Counted from the stretch's first letter, positions 22,344-30,533 are shown. The stretch is 64,000 nucleotides of DNA from Kitasatospora sp. NBC_01266 (GCF_036242395.1 NZ_CP108458.1:6138001-6202000); one strand, 5' to 3'. Made by a program: numbers and translations. Notes: a model not told the origin generated them from the sequence alone.

Positions 22344-23951
22344 TCAGCGGGCCATCAGGCCGGCCAGCAGTTCGCGGAACCGCGTGAAGCCCGGCGTCGA
22401 GGCGTCCGCGACCTTGGCCTGGTCGTCCCACCGCCGCACCGCCACCGCGTCCGCGGCGCCCGGCAGTTCGGCGAAGGCGGCGGCCTGCTCGGCGCTCATC
22501 GGGCCGCCCTGCACCCGCAGCGTGTACTCGGAGGCCTCGGAGAGCTGGGCCCGGTAGGCGGGTTCGACCGCGCAGAGGTAGCGCTTGGCGGCCACGTGCA
22601 GCCGGATCGGCTCGGTGACCTCGGGGCCGAACCACTGGGCCAGCCAGTCGGCGCCGGTGTCGCTGTGCCGGTTGTCCTGACCCAACATCAGCTGACGACC
22701 CGTCACCACACCCTTGAAGTGGCCGACATCGTGCAGCAGTGCGGCGGCCACCAGATGGTCGGCGGCACCGGCCCGCTGGGCCAGCGCGGCGGCCTGCAGC
22801 ATGTGCTCGGCCTGGGTGACCGCCTCGCCCAGGTACTCGCCGGCGCCCTCGACCTCGAAGAGCGACTGCAGCTCGTCCAGCGCGGCCGTGCGCCGGTCCA
22901 GCACCGCGAGGGTGGCGGAGAGCGAGTCCAGGTCGGCGTAGCAGCCCTGCAGGTGGCGCCGGCCGCCCCCGGCCCCCTCGGGCTCGAAGGCGGTGCGGGC
23001 GTGCAGCAGCCGGGTGTTGTCGAAGATCAGGCAGTCGCCGGGGCCGAGCCGGAAGTCCAGGCGCAGCGCGGGCCGCAGGGTGATCTCGGCGAACTTCCGG
23101 TAGGCGGTGTAGAAGGCGGTCAACTCCTCGGTGGGCAACTGGAGTCGACCGATCGAGCGATTGTTGAGCCGCACCTCGCGGATCCGCCCGAGCGGGTCCA
23201 CGTCGATCAGCGGCCGGTCGGCGCGCAGTTCGGTGTGCCGGTCGCGGAAGGTGAACGGGACCAGCGTGCGGGTCAGCACGGCGAAGTCCCCGGGCGCCTC
23301 GGCGCGCAGCAGCGCGGCGGCCGCGAAGCCGTCGACCAGGCCGGAGTCGCCGCCGACCGCCGCGTTCTCCAGGCAGTGCAGCAACTGCAGGGTGGGCACC
23401 GGGTCGCGGTACGGGTTGTCGGTGTGCGGGGCGATCTCCGCGTTGGTGAAGGCCAGGTTGTTGGGGTCGGGTTCGACCCGGACGTCGAACAGCTCGCCGT
23501 AGTTGGTGGTCCGCACGTAGCCGAAGGTGCCCGCCACCGCCAGCACTTGCCGGTCCACGGTGGGGACTTCGCGCAGCACGGCGAAGCCGAGCCGCTGCAC
23601 GGCGCGCAGCACGGCGGCCCGCTCGGCGCAGTCGGCCAGGTAGTCGGCCCACGGCGCCTCGGGGATCCCGGCGGCCAGGTCGGCGGCCTGCCAGAGCCGC
23701 TTGCCCGCCTCGGTGCGGCGGTCGTCCTCGACCTCGGCGGTGAACCAGTCGAGCGGGTAGCGCGAGCGGTGGCCGTCGTTCCAGAGCACCTCCAGGCGGC
23801 CGTTCAGCTCGGTGGCCGCCGAGATGGACAACTCCTCGGGCAGGTCGGTGATCTGGAAGTACTTCTGACCGTTGCGCGGGTCGCGGCACTCGGGGCAGCC
23901 GCAGTTGTCGCGCAGCCAGTAGGGGGAGAGGGAGGCGGTGGCGTCGGACAT
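22344..23951 (-). CDS. TmpA-TmpB fusion: Fe(II)/2-oxoglutarate dioxygenase joined to HD-domain phosphonate oxygenase
   Basis: A 535-residue two-enzyme protein. Residues 1-350 resemble gamma-butyrobetaine hydroxylase and TmpA: zinc ligands C17, C19, C22 and H61, then H176-x-D178 and H317 as iron ligands with R319 for 2-oxoglutarate. Residues 360-535 resemble PhnZ/TmpB: Y373, E376, H383, H407-D408, H429, H452 and D509/D510, spaced almost exactly as the mixed-valence di-iron site of PhnZ. In the known pathway TmpA hydroxylates 2-trimethylaminoethylphosphonate and TmpB cleaves the C-P bond to give glycine betaine and phosphate. The start is the ATG at 23949-23951 after GGAG. A fused form would channel the hydroxyphosphonate. 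Substrate choice is inferred from the GBBH-like first domain. Confidence 0.82.
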   Translation of the reverse strand: MSDATASLSPYWLRDNCGCPECRDPRNGQKYFQITDLPEELSISAATELNGRLEVLWNDGHRSRYPLDWFTAEVEDDRRTEAGKRLWQAADLAAGIPEAPWADYLADCAERAAVLRAVQRLGFAVLREVPTVDRQVLAVAGTFGYVRTTNYGELFDVRVEPDPNNLAFTNAEIAPHTDNPYRDPVPTLQLLHCLENAAVGGDSGLVDGFAAAALLRAEAPGDFAVLTRTLVPFTFRDRHTELRADRPLIDVDPLGRIREVRLNNRSIGRLQLPTEELTAFYTAYRKFAEITLRPALRLDFRLGPGDCLIFDNTRLLHARTAFEPEGAGGGRRHLQGCYADLDSLSATLAVLDRRTAALDELQSLFEVEGAGEYLGEAVTQAEHMLQAAALAQRAGAADHLVAAALLHDVGHFKGVVTGRQLMLGQDNRHSDTGADWLAQWFGPEVTEPIRLHVAAKRYLCAVEPAYRAQLSEASEYTLRVQGGPMSAEQAAAFAELPGAADAVAVRRWDDQAKVADASTPGFTRFRELLAGLMAR

Positions 23952-23996
23952 GGCGGGCGCTCCGGGAAGACGGTGTCCAGCAGGGCAGGGAGGCGG

Positions 23997-24018
23997 CCAA
24001 GTTGTATAGCCAACTTGG
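23997..24018. promoter_or_regulatory. GntR-type operator between the fusion gene and the amidohydrolase gene
   Basis: CCAAGTTG and CAACTTGG arms surround TATAGC. The core AAGTTG-N6-CAACTT equals that at 21301-21318. It lies 46 bases before the fusion gene start and about 130 bases before the divergent amidohydrolase. Confidence 0.78.
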
Positions 24019-24139
24019 CTCGATCTGGACCCTTCCGGGCGTCGATGAGCAGGGTGTGAACGGCGGGTGGCCGAGGGAGGAACAGCTGCGGGCCGGAGCA
24101 GCGCCTCGAGGGGAGCGGTGCCGGGCACGGCCGGGGTCG

Positions 24140-24145
24140 TAGAGT
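24140..24145 (+). promoter_or_regulatory. Candidate -10 box (TAGAGT) for a leaderless amidohydrolase transcript
   Basis: TAGAGT ends six bases before the ATG at 24152 and no ribosome site intervenes. Confidence 0.45.
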
Positions 24146-24151
24146 GCGGGC

Positions 24152-25243
24152 ATGACGGAAGGCGCGGTACTGCACATCAAGGGCCGGATCCTGGTCGGCC
24201 CCGACGAGGTCCGGGACGAACTCTGGGTGCTGGACGGCCGGGTGAGCTACCAGCGGCCCGCCGCCGCCCGCGACGTGCGCACGGTCACCGGCTGGGTGCT
24301 GCCCGGTCTGGTCGACGCCCACTGCCACGTCGGGCTGGACGAGCACGGCGCGGTCGACGCGGCCACCAGCGAGAAGCAGGCGCTCACCGACCGCGAGGCC
24401 GGCACCCTGCTGATCCGCGACGCCGGCTCGGCCGCCGACACCCGGTGGATCGACGACCGGGAGGACCTCCCGAAGATCATCCGGGCCGGCCGGCACATCG
24501 CCCGCACCCGCCGCTACATCCGCAACTACGCGCACGAGATCGAGCCCGGCGACCTGGCCGCCTACGTGGTGCGCGAGGCCCGGCGCGGCGACGGCTGGGT
24601 CAAGCTGGTCGGCGACTGGATCGACCGCGAGAGCGGCGACCTGGCCGCCTGCTGGCCCGGCGACGCGCTGGCCGAGGCGATCGCGGCGGCGCACGCCGAG
24701 GGCGCCCGGGTCACCGCGCACTGCTTCGCGGCCGAGTCGCTGCCCGACCTGCTGGCGGCCGGCATCGACTGCGTGGAGCACGCCACCGGGCTGACCGAGG
24801 AGCTGATCCCGGTCTTCGCCGAGCGCGGGGTGGCGATCGTGCCGACGCTGGTCAACATCGCGACCTTCCCGAGCCTGGCGGCCGGCGGCGAGGCGAAGTT
24901 CCCCGCCTGGGCCGCGCACATGCGCCGGCTGCACGAGCGGCGCTACGACACGGTCGGCGCCGCGCACGAGGCGGGCGTGCCGATCTACGTCGGCACGGAC
25001 GCCGGCGGCTCGCTCGCGCACGGCCTGGTCGCGGCCGAGGTGGCCGAGCTGGTCAAGGCCGGCCTGAGCGCCACCGAGGCGCTCTCGGCGGCCAGTTGGG
25101 GCGTGCGCTCGTGGCTCGGCCGCCCGGCGCTGGAGGAGGGGGCGCCGGCCGACCTGGTGGTGTACGCGGCGGACCCGCGCGCGGACGTCCGGGTGCTGGC
25201 GGATCCGGAGCTGGTGGTGCTGCGCGGGCGGATCACGGGCTGA
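24152..25243 (+). CDS. Metal-dependent amidohydrolase
   Basis: A 363-residue TIM-barrel hydrolase of the imidazolonepropionase-like group. It shows the HxH motif (VDAHCHVG), a Lys that may be carbamylated (GWVKLVGDW), two further His (TAHCF and VEHATG) and the metal Asp (GTDAGGSLAHG). It should hydrolyse a cyclic amide, amide or similar C-N bond. It is divergent from the phosphonate oxygenase fusion, with a GntR-type operator between, so it may deal with a related amide or ester of the imported compound. Such a step is not established. Confidence 0.8.
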   Translation: MTEGAVLHIKGRILVGPDEVRDELWVLDGRVSYQRPAAARDVRTVTGWVLPGLVDAHCHVGLDEHGAVDAATSEKQALTDREAGTLLIRDAGSAADTRWIDDREDLPKIIRAGRHIARTRRYIRNYAHEIEPGDLAAYVVREARRGDGWVKLVGDWIDRESGDLAACWPGDALAEAIAAAHAEGARVTAHCFAAESLPDLLAAGIDCVEHATGLTEELIPVFAERGVAIVPTLVNIATFPSLAAGGEAKFPAWAAHMRRLHERRYDTVGAAHEAGVPIYVGTDAGGSLAHGLVAAEVAELVKAGLSATEALSAASWGVRSWLGRPALEEGAPADLVVYAADPRADVRVLADPELVVLRGRITG

Positions 25244-25265
25244 GCGGTCCGGTCCGGACTGATTC

Positions 25266-25305
25266 GGCACTGCTCGGCCCAACTCGTCACTGCTCGGCAC
25301 CACTC
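25266..25305. repeat. Degenerate 20-bp tandem repeat after the amidohydrolase gene
   Basis: Two 20-base units sharing CACTGCTCGGC begin at 25266 and 25286, and a partial third follows. They start about 23 bases after the stop codon. The unit length is 3n+2. Confidence 0.6.
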
Positions 25306-25437
25306 GGCCCGAATTGGGCTGCCCTGCCCTGACCTGGGCCGACCTGCCCGATCCGGCCCGGGTCCCGGGGTGACGCCGCGCCAGGGGCGTTTTGCCGTTG
25401 CTTGACCTGGCGCACCGTCAGTAACGGCCGATCAAAC

Positions 25438-25453
25438 ATCACGATTTTGTGAT
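25438..25453. promoter_or_regulatory. Inverted repeat ATCAC-N6-GTGAT upstream of the protease
   Basis: A short dyad in the most A/T-rich segment of the gap. Its half-sites resemble those of Crp-like or GntR-like regulators, but no regulator can be named. Confidence 0.35.
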
Positions 25454-25505
25454 CTTCATCAAAAAGTCACGGCGTGTTCGGCGGCGAAAGGGCCTCCCAT
25501 CTGCG

Positions 25506-25526
25506 GTTGTCCGGCTATCGGACAAC
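25506..25526. promoter_or_regulatory. Perfect 8-bp inverted repeat upstream of the protease
   Basis: GTTGTCCG and CGGACAAC flank GCTAT. The dyad lies 175 bases before the protease start, a likely operator position near a promoter. Confidence 0.5.
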
Positions 25527-25700
25527 GAGCCCCGCTCGGCGCAATCCTTTGTGCGTGTAAGCCCCTTGTCGCGGCGGGCCGCGGCGCGATGAAATGCGTG
25601 AGCTTGTCGGGACGGGCGTTCCAGAGGCACACGTGCGTCCGACCCCGGCATGCGCGATCTGGCCGCGCCCCCTGACGTCTTATCAGACGAAGGGATGTTC

Positions 25701-28700
25701 ATGATCGGCTGGCGTAAGTCGCAGCTCGCAGCCGTCACGCTCACCGCCGCATCCGTGGTCCTCGCTTTTGGGACCAACGCCTCCGGCGCCCCGGCCACTC
25801 CCACTCCGACCGCCCAGGCGGCTTCGGAGAGCGGTGCACCGGCTCCCGTGATCGTGATTTTGAAGGACCAGCTCTCCAGCACGCCGGCGGACGCCGCGCA
25901 CCTGGACGCGCGCAAGAAGCAGGCCGGGACCGACCAGGCACCGCTGCTGGCCAAGGTGAAGGCCGCGGGCGGCACGAACGTCAAGAGCTTCGTGGTCGGC
26001 AACGCCTTCTCGGCGACCGTCAGCCCCGCCCTGCGGGCGCAGCTGGCCGCCGACCCCTCGGTCGCCTCGGTCATCGACGACCAGACCGTCAAGGTCACGC
26101 CGCCGACCGCGCCGGCCGACGCGGACACCACCGCGGGTGCCAAGGCGGACAGCAAGGCGGACAGCAAGGTCGCCGCGGCCCCCGCCACGGGCAACACCTA
26201 CGACCCGAACGCGATCTGCCCCAAGGACCCGAGCCAGCCGCTGCTGGAGCCCGAGGCGCTCTACTCCACCCATACGGAGAGCACGCCCGGCCAGCCGGGT
26301 GCGCACGAGATCGCCGACGGCAAGGGCGTCAAGGTCGCCTACATCGCCGGCGGGATCGACCCGAACAACCCGGACTTCATCCGTCCCGACGGCACCCACG
26401 CCGTGGTGGACTACAAGGACTTCTCGGGTCAGGGCTACTTCACCCAGTCCGGTGGTGGCGAGGGCTTCGGTGACGCCTCGGCGATGGTCGCCCAGGGCCG
26501 CACGAGCTACGACCTGTCGAAGTTCGTCAACCCGAGCCACCCGCTGCCGGCCGGCTGCAACATCCGGATCGAGGGCATCTCGCCCGGCGCCTCGCTGGTC
26601 GCGCTCCAGGCCGGCGGCGAGATGATGCCGAACTCCGCGATCCTGCAGTCGATCGACTACGCGGTCTCGGTCGCCCACGTGGACGTGCTGAACGAGTCGT
26701 TCGGCAGCAACATCACCCCGGACAGCGGCGCGCACGACACCATCTCGCTCTTCAACGACATGGCCGTGGCCGCGGGCGTCACCGTGACCGTCTCCTCCGG
26801 TGACGCCGGTATCAACGGCACCGTCGGCACCCCGGCGACCGACCCGAACGTCATCTCGGCCGGCGCCTCGACGGACAACCAGAACTACGCCCAGACCGGT
26901 TACGCGGCCTTCCAGTTCTCCAACGGGACCTGGGCCGACAACCGGATCTCGGCGCTCTCCTCCGGCGGTGTCACCCAGGCCGGACGGACCGTCGACCTGG
27001 TCGCCCCGGGCGAGTCGGACTGGGCGCTCTGCTCGACCAACCTCGCGCTCTACAGCGACTGCACCGACTTCAACGGCAACCCCAGCGCCATCCAGCCGTT
27101 CGGTGGCACCAGCCAGGCCGCCCCGCTGACCGCCGGCGCCGCCGCCGACGTCATCCAGGCCTACCGGGACAGCCACAAGGGCGCCTCCCCGTCGCCCGCC
27201 CTGGTGAAGCAGTTCCTCACCGGCACCGCCTCGGACCTCGGCCTGCCGGCCGAGGAGCAGGGCGCCGGTCTGCTGGACGTGCGGGCCGCCGTCGAGGCCG
27301 CCGCCGGCTACCAGAGCCCGGCCGGCGCCAAGGACAGCAGCACCGTCGCGGTCACCAGCGGCCAGGTCACCGTGACCGGCCAGGCCGGCTCGAACCACAC
27401 CACCGACGTCACCGTGGTGAACACGAGCTCCAAGCCGCAGACGGTCAGCGCCTCCACCCGGGTCTTCACGCCGCAGAGCGACGCGAAGCAGACGGTGCAG
27501 ATCAACTCCTCGACCGACCCGCAGTTCCCCTACGCCACCAACGGCGCTCCGTGGGTCTCGCACAAGGTCACCTTCAACGTCCCGGCCGGCGCCGACCGCC
27601 TGGGCGCCTCGATAGCCTGGCAGGGTGCCGCGCAGCCGTCCGGCAGCAACACGGTGACCCCCGTGGTCCGGCTCACGCTGCTCGACCCGTCGGGCCGCTT
27701 CGAGACCAACACCCGTCCGCAGGGCGGCGCCACCTCGCCGAACTTCGGCTTCGTGGACGTCCCGCACCCGACCGCAGGCACCTGGACCGGCATCCTCTAC
27801 ACCCCGGCCGGCACCAACGGCTTCACCGGCCCGGTCCAGCTGGACACCTCCACCCAGCGCGCGGTCCCGGCCGGCGCGGTCAGCCCGCAGGTCACCGACC
27901 TCAAGCCCGGTGAGACCAAGAAGCTGCACGTCCAGGTGACCACCCCGGCCACCGGCGGCGACACGACTGAGAACATCGTGGTCGCCAGCTCCAACGGCAC
28001 CACCACCAGCGTTCCGGTCGTGCTGCGCAGCCTGATCCCGGTCAGCAACAACACCGGCACCTTCACCGGCACCATCACCGGTGGCAACGCCCGTGACTAC
28101 TCGCCGGCGCAGTCCAACTCCTGGGCCTTCGACGTCCCGGCGGGCAAGAAGGACCTGCGGGTCGGCGTGACCGTCGCCAAGGACCCGAACCTGGTCATGC
28201 AGGGCGTGCTGATCAGCCCCAACGGCACCCCGATCGACGCCGAGAGCAACGCGGTCTTCGACGGCTCGGGCAACATCACCACGACCACGAACGGCGTTTC
28301 GGCGACCACCGTCAACCCGGCCGCGGGCCGCTGGCGCTTCGTGCTCAACGTGCTCAACCCGGTCAGCGGCGCCGAGCTCGGCCAGGCCTTCACCGGCACC
28401 GTCGCCTTCGACCAGGACCAGGCCACCGCGCCCGGCCTGCCGAACAGCGCCGGCACCAAGCTGCCGGCCGGCAAGCCGGTCACCCTCACCGTGCAGTACA
28501 CCAACAACACCGCCGCCGTGCAGAGCCTGCAGGCCGACGGCCGGCTGAACAACCGGGTGGACCTGCCGCTGCAGCCGATCGGTGCCTCGGCCACGATCAC
28601 CCTGCCGCAGACCACCAGCACCACCACGCCCACCTTCATGGTGCCCCCGGGCACCGACAAGGTGACCGCGGTGGCGGCCTCCACCACCCCCGCGCAGCTG

Positions 28701-29183
28701 GAGTTCAGCGGCCCGACCTCGTCGCCCGACCTGTTCGGCGACCTGAAGAAGGCCCAGAACGGCTCGACCATCTCCACGGTCACCGACAGCGGCAGCTCCG
28801 CGCAGCCGATCGTGCCCGGCCTGTGGGGCACCTACGCCCAGCAGATCGGCCCGTTCCCGGACAGCGGTGCCCCGGCGGGCAGCACCACGCTGACCGCCTC
28901 GGCGCACACCCTGGCGTTCGACCCGGCGCTGACCTCCAGCACCGGTGACCCGTTCGCCGCCGCCTACAACGCCACCGCGCCGGCCGTCACCCCGGTCGTC
29001 CTGAAGCCCGGTGCCACCGGCAGCCTGCAGATCACCCTGACGCCCCAGGGCGCCAAGGGCAGCCAGGTGCACGGCGTGCTCTACCTGGTGACCGCGCCGG
29101 TCGGCACCCCGGTCGCCAACAGCGCGCTCAGCACCACCGGGTCGGTCCTGGCCCAGATCCCGTACAGCTACACCGTCAACTGA
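25701..29183 (+). CDS. Large secreted subtilase-fold protein with sedolisin-like active-site boxes
   Basis: A 1160-residue secreted protein. The start is the ATG at 25701, placed well after AAGGG, giving a signal peptide (WRKSQLAAVTLTAASVVLAF). An inhibitor-I9-like propeptide covers about residues 45-130. In the peptidase domain the usual subtilase Asp box reads YIAGGID (214-220) and no HGT box exists. Instead there is GEGFGDAS with E254 and D258, then SSGDAG with D368 where subtilases have Asn, and GGTSQAAP with S471. Glu-xxx-Asp, SGD and GTS are the sedolisin (S53) constellation. Several beta-sandwich modules follow, with no wall anchor. The protein is probably secreted free, as peptidase or pseudo-peptidase. 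Confidence 0.75.
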   Translation: MIGWRKSQLAAVTLTAASVVLAFGTNASGAPATPTPTAQAASESGAPAPVIVILKDQLSSTPADAAHLDARKKQAGTDQAPLLAKVKAAGGTNVKSFVVGNAFSATVSPALRAQLAADPSVASVIDDQTVKVTPPTAPADADTTAGAKADSKADSKVAAAPATGNTYDPNAICPKDPSQPLLEPEALYSTHTESTPGQPGAHEIADGKGVKVAYIAGGIDPNNPDFIRPDGTHAVVDYKDFSGQGYFTQSGGGEGFGDASAMVAQGRTSYDLSKFVNPSHPLPAGCNIRIEGISPGASLVALQAGGEMMPNSAILQSIDYAVSVAHVDVLNESFGSNITPDSGAHDTISLFNDMAVAAGVTVTVSSGDAGINGTVGTPATDPNVISAGASTDNQNYAQTGYAAFQFSNGTWADNRISALSSGGVTQAGRTVDLVAPGESDWALCSTNLALYSDCTDFNGNPSAIQPFGGTSQAAPLTAGAAADVIQAYRDSHKGASPSPALVKQFLTGTASDLGLPAEEQGAGLLDVRAAVEAAAGYQSPAGAKDSSTVAVTSGQVTVTGQAGSNHTTDVTVVNTSSKPQTVSASTRVFTPQSDAKQTVQINSSTDPQFPYATNGAPWVSHKVTFNVPAGADRLGASIAWQGAAQPSGSNTVTPVVRLTLLDPSGRFETNTRPQGGATSPNFGFVDVPHPTAGTWTGILYTPAGTNGFTGPVQLDTSTQRAVPAGAVSPQVTDLKPGETKKLHVQVTTPATGGDTTENIVVASSNGTTTSVPVVLRSLIPVSNNTGTFTGTITGGNARDYSPAQSNSWAFDVPAGKKDLRVGVTVAKDPNLVMQGVLISPNGTPIDAESNAVFDGSGNITTTTNGVSATTVNPAAGRWRFVLNVLNPVSGAELGQAFTGTVAFDQDQATAPGLPNSAGTKLPAGKPVTLTVQYTNNTAAVQSLQADGRLNNRVDLPLQPIGASATITLPQTTSTTTPTFMVPPGTDKVTAVAASTTPAQLEFSGPTSSPDLFGDLKKAQNGSTISTVTDSGSSAQPIVPGLWGTYAQQIGPFPDSGAPAGSTTLTASAHTLAFDPALTSSTGDPFAAAYNATAPAVTPVVLKPGATGSLQITLTPQGAKGSQVHGVLYLVTAPVGTPVANSALSTTGSVLAQIPYSYTVN

Positions 29184-29240
29184 CGCACCGCGTCAACTGG
29201 CGTACGGCGTCCGCTGACGCACGGCGTCGGCTGACGCCCC
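29180..29240. repeat. Diverged 17-bp tandem repeat spanning the protease stop
   Basis: Units of 17 bases begin at 29180, 29197, 29214 and partly 29231 with the pattern CTGACGCAC-GCGTC. The first contains the real TGA (29181-29183). The third and fourth also carry TGA. Confidence 0.7.
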
Positions 29241-29251
29241 GTCGGTGAACA

Positions 29252-29287
29252 CCGAGGCCGTCCCCGCGCACGCGGGGGCGGCCTCGG
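29252..29287 (+). terminator. Terminator of the protease gene
   Basis: The arms 29252-29268 and 29271-29287 form a 17-bp stem with one T-G pair and a two-base loop. Confidence 0.85.
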
Positions 29288-29341
29288 CCGTTCAAGATCG
29301 CCCGCCGGCACCCTGGCTCCCGCCGCCCGCCGGAAAGGAAT

Positions 29342-29347
29342 TAGGGT
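29342..29347 (+). promoter_or_regulatory. Candidate -10 box (TAGGGT) before ung
   Basis: TAGGGT ends six bases before the ATG at 29354. GAGG in between could also serve as a ribosome site, so a leaderless transcript is only one reading. Confidence 0.3.
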
Positions 29348-29353
29348 GAGGCC

Positions 29354-30031
29354 ATGGCACCGCGTCCCTTGCACGAGATCGTCGAACCCGGCTGGGCCCA
29401 GGCCCTGGAGCCGGTGGCCGGGCGGGTGGCCGCCATGGGGGAGTTCCTGCGCGGCGAGCTCGCCGCCGGACGCACCTACCTGCCGGCCGGGCCGGACGTG
29501 CTGCGCGCGTTCCAGCAGCCGTTCGCGGACGTGCGGGTGCTGATCGTCGGTCAGGACCCTTACCCCACACCCGGGCACGCGGTGGGGCTCAGCTTCTCGG
29601 TCGCTCCGCAGGTGCGGCCGATCCCCGGCAGCCTGATCAACATCTACCGCGAGTACGGCCAGGACCTGGGCTTCCCGCCGCCCGGCAACGGCGACCTCAC
29701 TCCGTGGACCCAGCAGGGCGTGCTGCTGCTCAACCGGGCGCTGACCACCGCGCCCGGCAGGCCCGCCGCCCACCGCGGCAAGGGCTGGGAGGAGGTCACC
29801 GAGCAGGCGATCCGCGCGCTGGTGGCGCGCGGCGGCCCGCTGGTGGCGATCCTCTGGGGGCGGGACGCGCGCAATCTGCGACCGCTGCTGGGGTCGGTGC
29901 CGGCCGTCGAGTCGGCGCATCCGAGCCCGATGTCGGCGGACCGGGGCTTCTTCGGGTCGCGCCCGTTCAGCCGGGCCAACGAGCTGCTGGCAGGTCAGGG
30001 CGCGCAGCCGGTGGACTGGCGGCTGCCGTAG
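29354..30031 (+). CDS. ung: Uracil-DNA glycosylase, family 1
   Basis: A 225-residue enzyme with all UNG signatures: water-activating motif GQDPYP (66-71, D68), the substrate motif GVLLLNRALTT, the glycine-serine region HPSPMSADRGFFGSRPFSRAN with catalytic His189, and ILWGRDARN. It excises uracil from DNA in base-excision repair in the cytoplasm. Length matches the family. The small membrane protein gene follows within 50 bases, probably on the same transcript, ending at the hairpin 30506-30533. Confidence 0.95.
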   Translation: MAPRPLHEIVEPGWAQALEPVAGRVAAMGEFLRGELAAGRTYLPAGPDVLRAFQQPFADVRVLIVGQDPYPTPGHAVGLSFSVAPQVRPIPGSLINIYREYGQDLGFPPPGNGDLTPWTQQGVLLLNRALTTAPGRPAAHRGKGWEEVTEQAIRALVARGGPLVAILWGRDARNLRPLLGSVPAVESAHPSPMSADRGFFGSRPFSRANELLAGQGAQPVDWRLP

Positions 30032-30078
30032 CGGTTTGCTGGTTCCGCCGCCCACGCTTTCCGGACCCTGGAGACCAG

Positions 30079-30504
30079 ATGGCCACTTCCGCCGAGCCCG
30101 CCACTCCCACCGTGCAGCCCGCGACCTCCGCCGTGCAGCCCGCCATCTCCGCCGCGCGGAGCGGGCCCGCCGCCGTCCTGGCGGTCGCGGCCTTCGCGCT
30201 GCTGATGCTGTTCCTGGGGGTGATCGCCTGGGACGGGGACCGTGCCCTGCCCAACCTGACCCAGACCGTCGCCGGCCTGGTCGCCGCCCTGCTCGGGGTG
30301 GTCATCAACCCCGATCACACGGTGACCCGCCGCAGCTGGAACGCCCTGGGTGGCTGCGCCCTGCTGGCCGCGGTGTCGGCCGCCGTGGCCGTGCTGGTCT
30401 TCCCCGGGCACACCGATGCCGTCCCGGCGCTGACCTCCGCGGTCGCCGCGTTCGCCGGACTCTACGTCAACAGCAGCAAAATCACGCACAGCAGCAGTAG
30501 TTGA
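30079..30504 (+). CDS. Small membrane protein of unknown function (141 aa)
   Basis: The start is the ATG at 30079 after GGAG. An Ala/Pro/Thr-rich N-terminus contains the near repeats TVQPATSAVQPAIS. Three hydrophobic segments follow (about 34-52, 60-76 and 88-106), and the tail is LYVNSSKITHSSSS. No catalytic motif is visible. It follows ung, but a repair role is not implied. Confidence 0.65.
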   Translation: MATSAEPATPTVQPATSAVQPAISAARSGPAAVLAVAAFALLMLFLGVIAWDGDRALPNLTQTVAGLVAALLGVVINPDHTVTRRSWNALGGCALLAAVSAAVAVLVFPGHTDAVPALTSAVAAFAGLYVNSSKITHSSSS

Positions 30505-30505
30505 G

Positions 30506-30533
30506 CCTGGTTCACCCCAACGGGTGAACCGGG
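30506..30533 (+). terminator. Terminator after ung and the small membrane protein
   Basis: CCTGGTTCACCC and GGGTGAACCGGG form a 12-bp stem with one T-G pair around CAAC, starting directly after the stop codon. Confidence 0.85.

Larger units (their letters stand above)
25244..25700. other. 457-bp gap upstream of the secreted protease
   Basis: The first part holds a degenerate 20-bp repeat (25266-25305) after the amidohydrolase stop. The second part is the protease upstream region, with unusually A/T-rich stretches (25432-25465) and two inverted repeats described separately. No RNA gene or convincing small frame was seen. Confidence 0.5.

Noticed and set aside
25683..29072. A very long open frame opposite the protease gene on the minus strand
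   Set aside because: Its translation is Gly/Arg/Val-rich with no domain, it lacks a ribosome site, and it mirrors the codon-position GC bias of the real gene on the plus strand.
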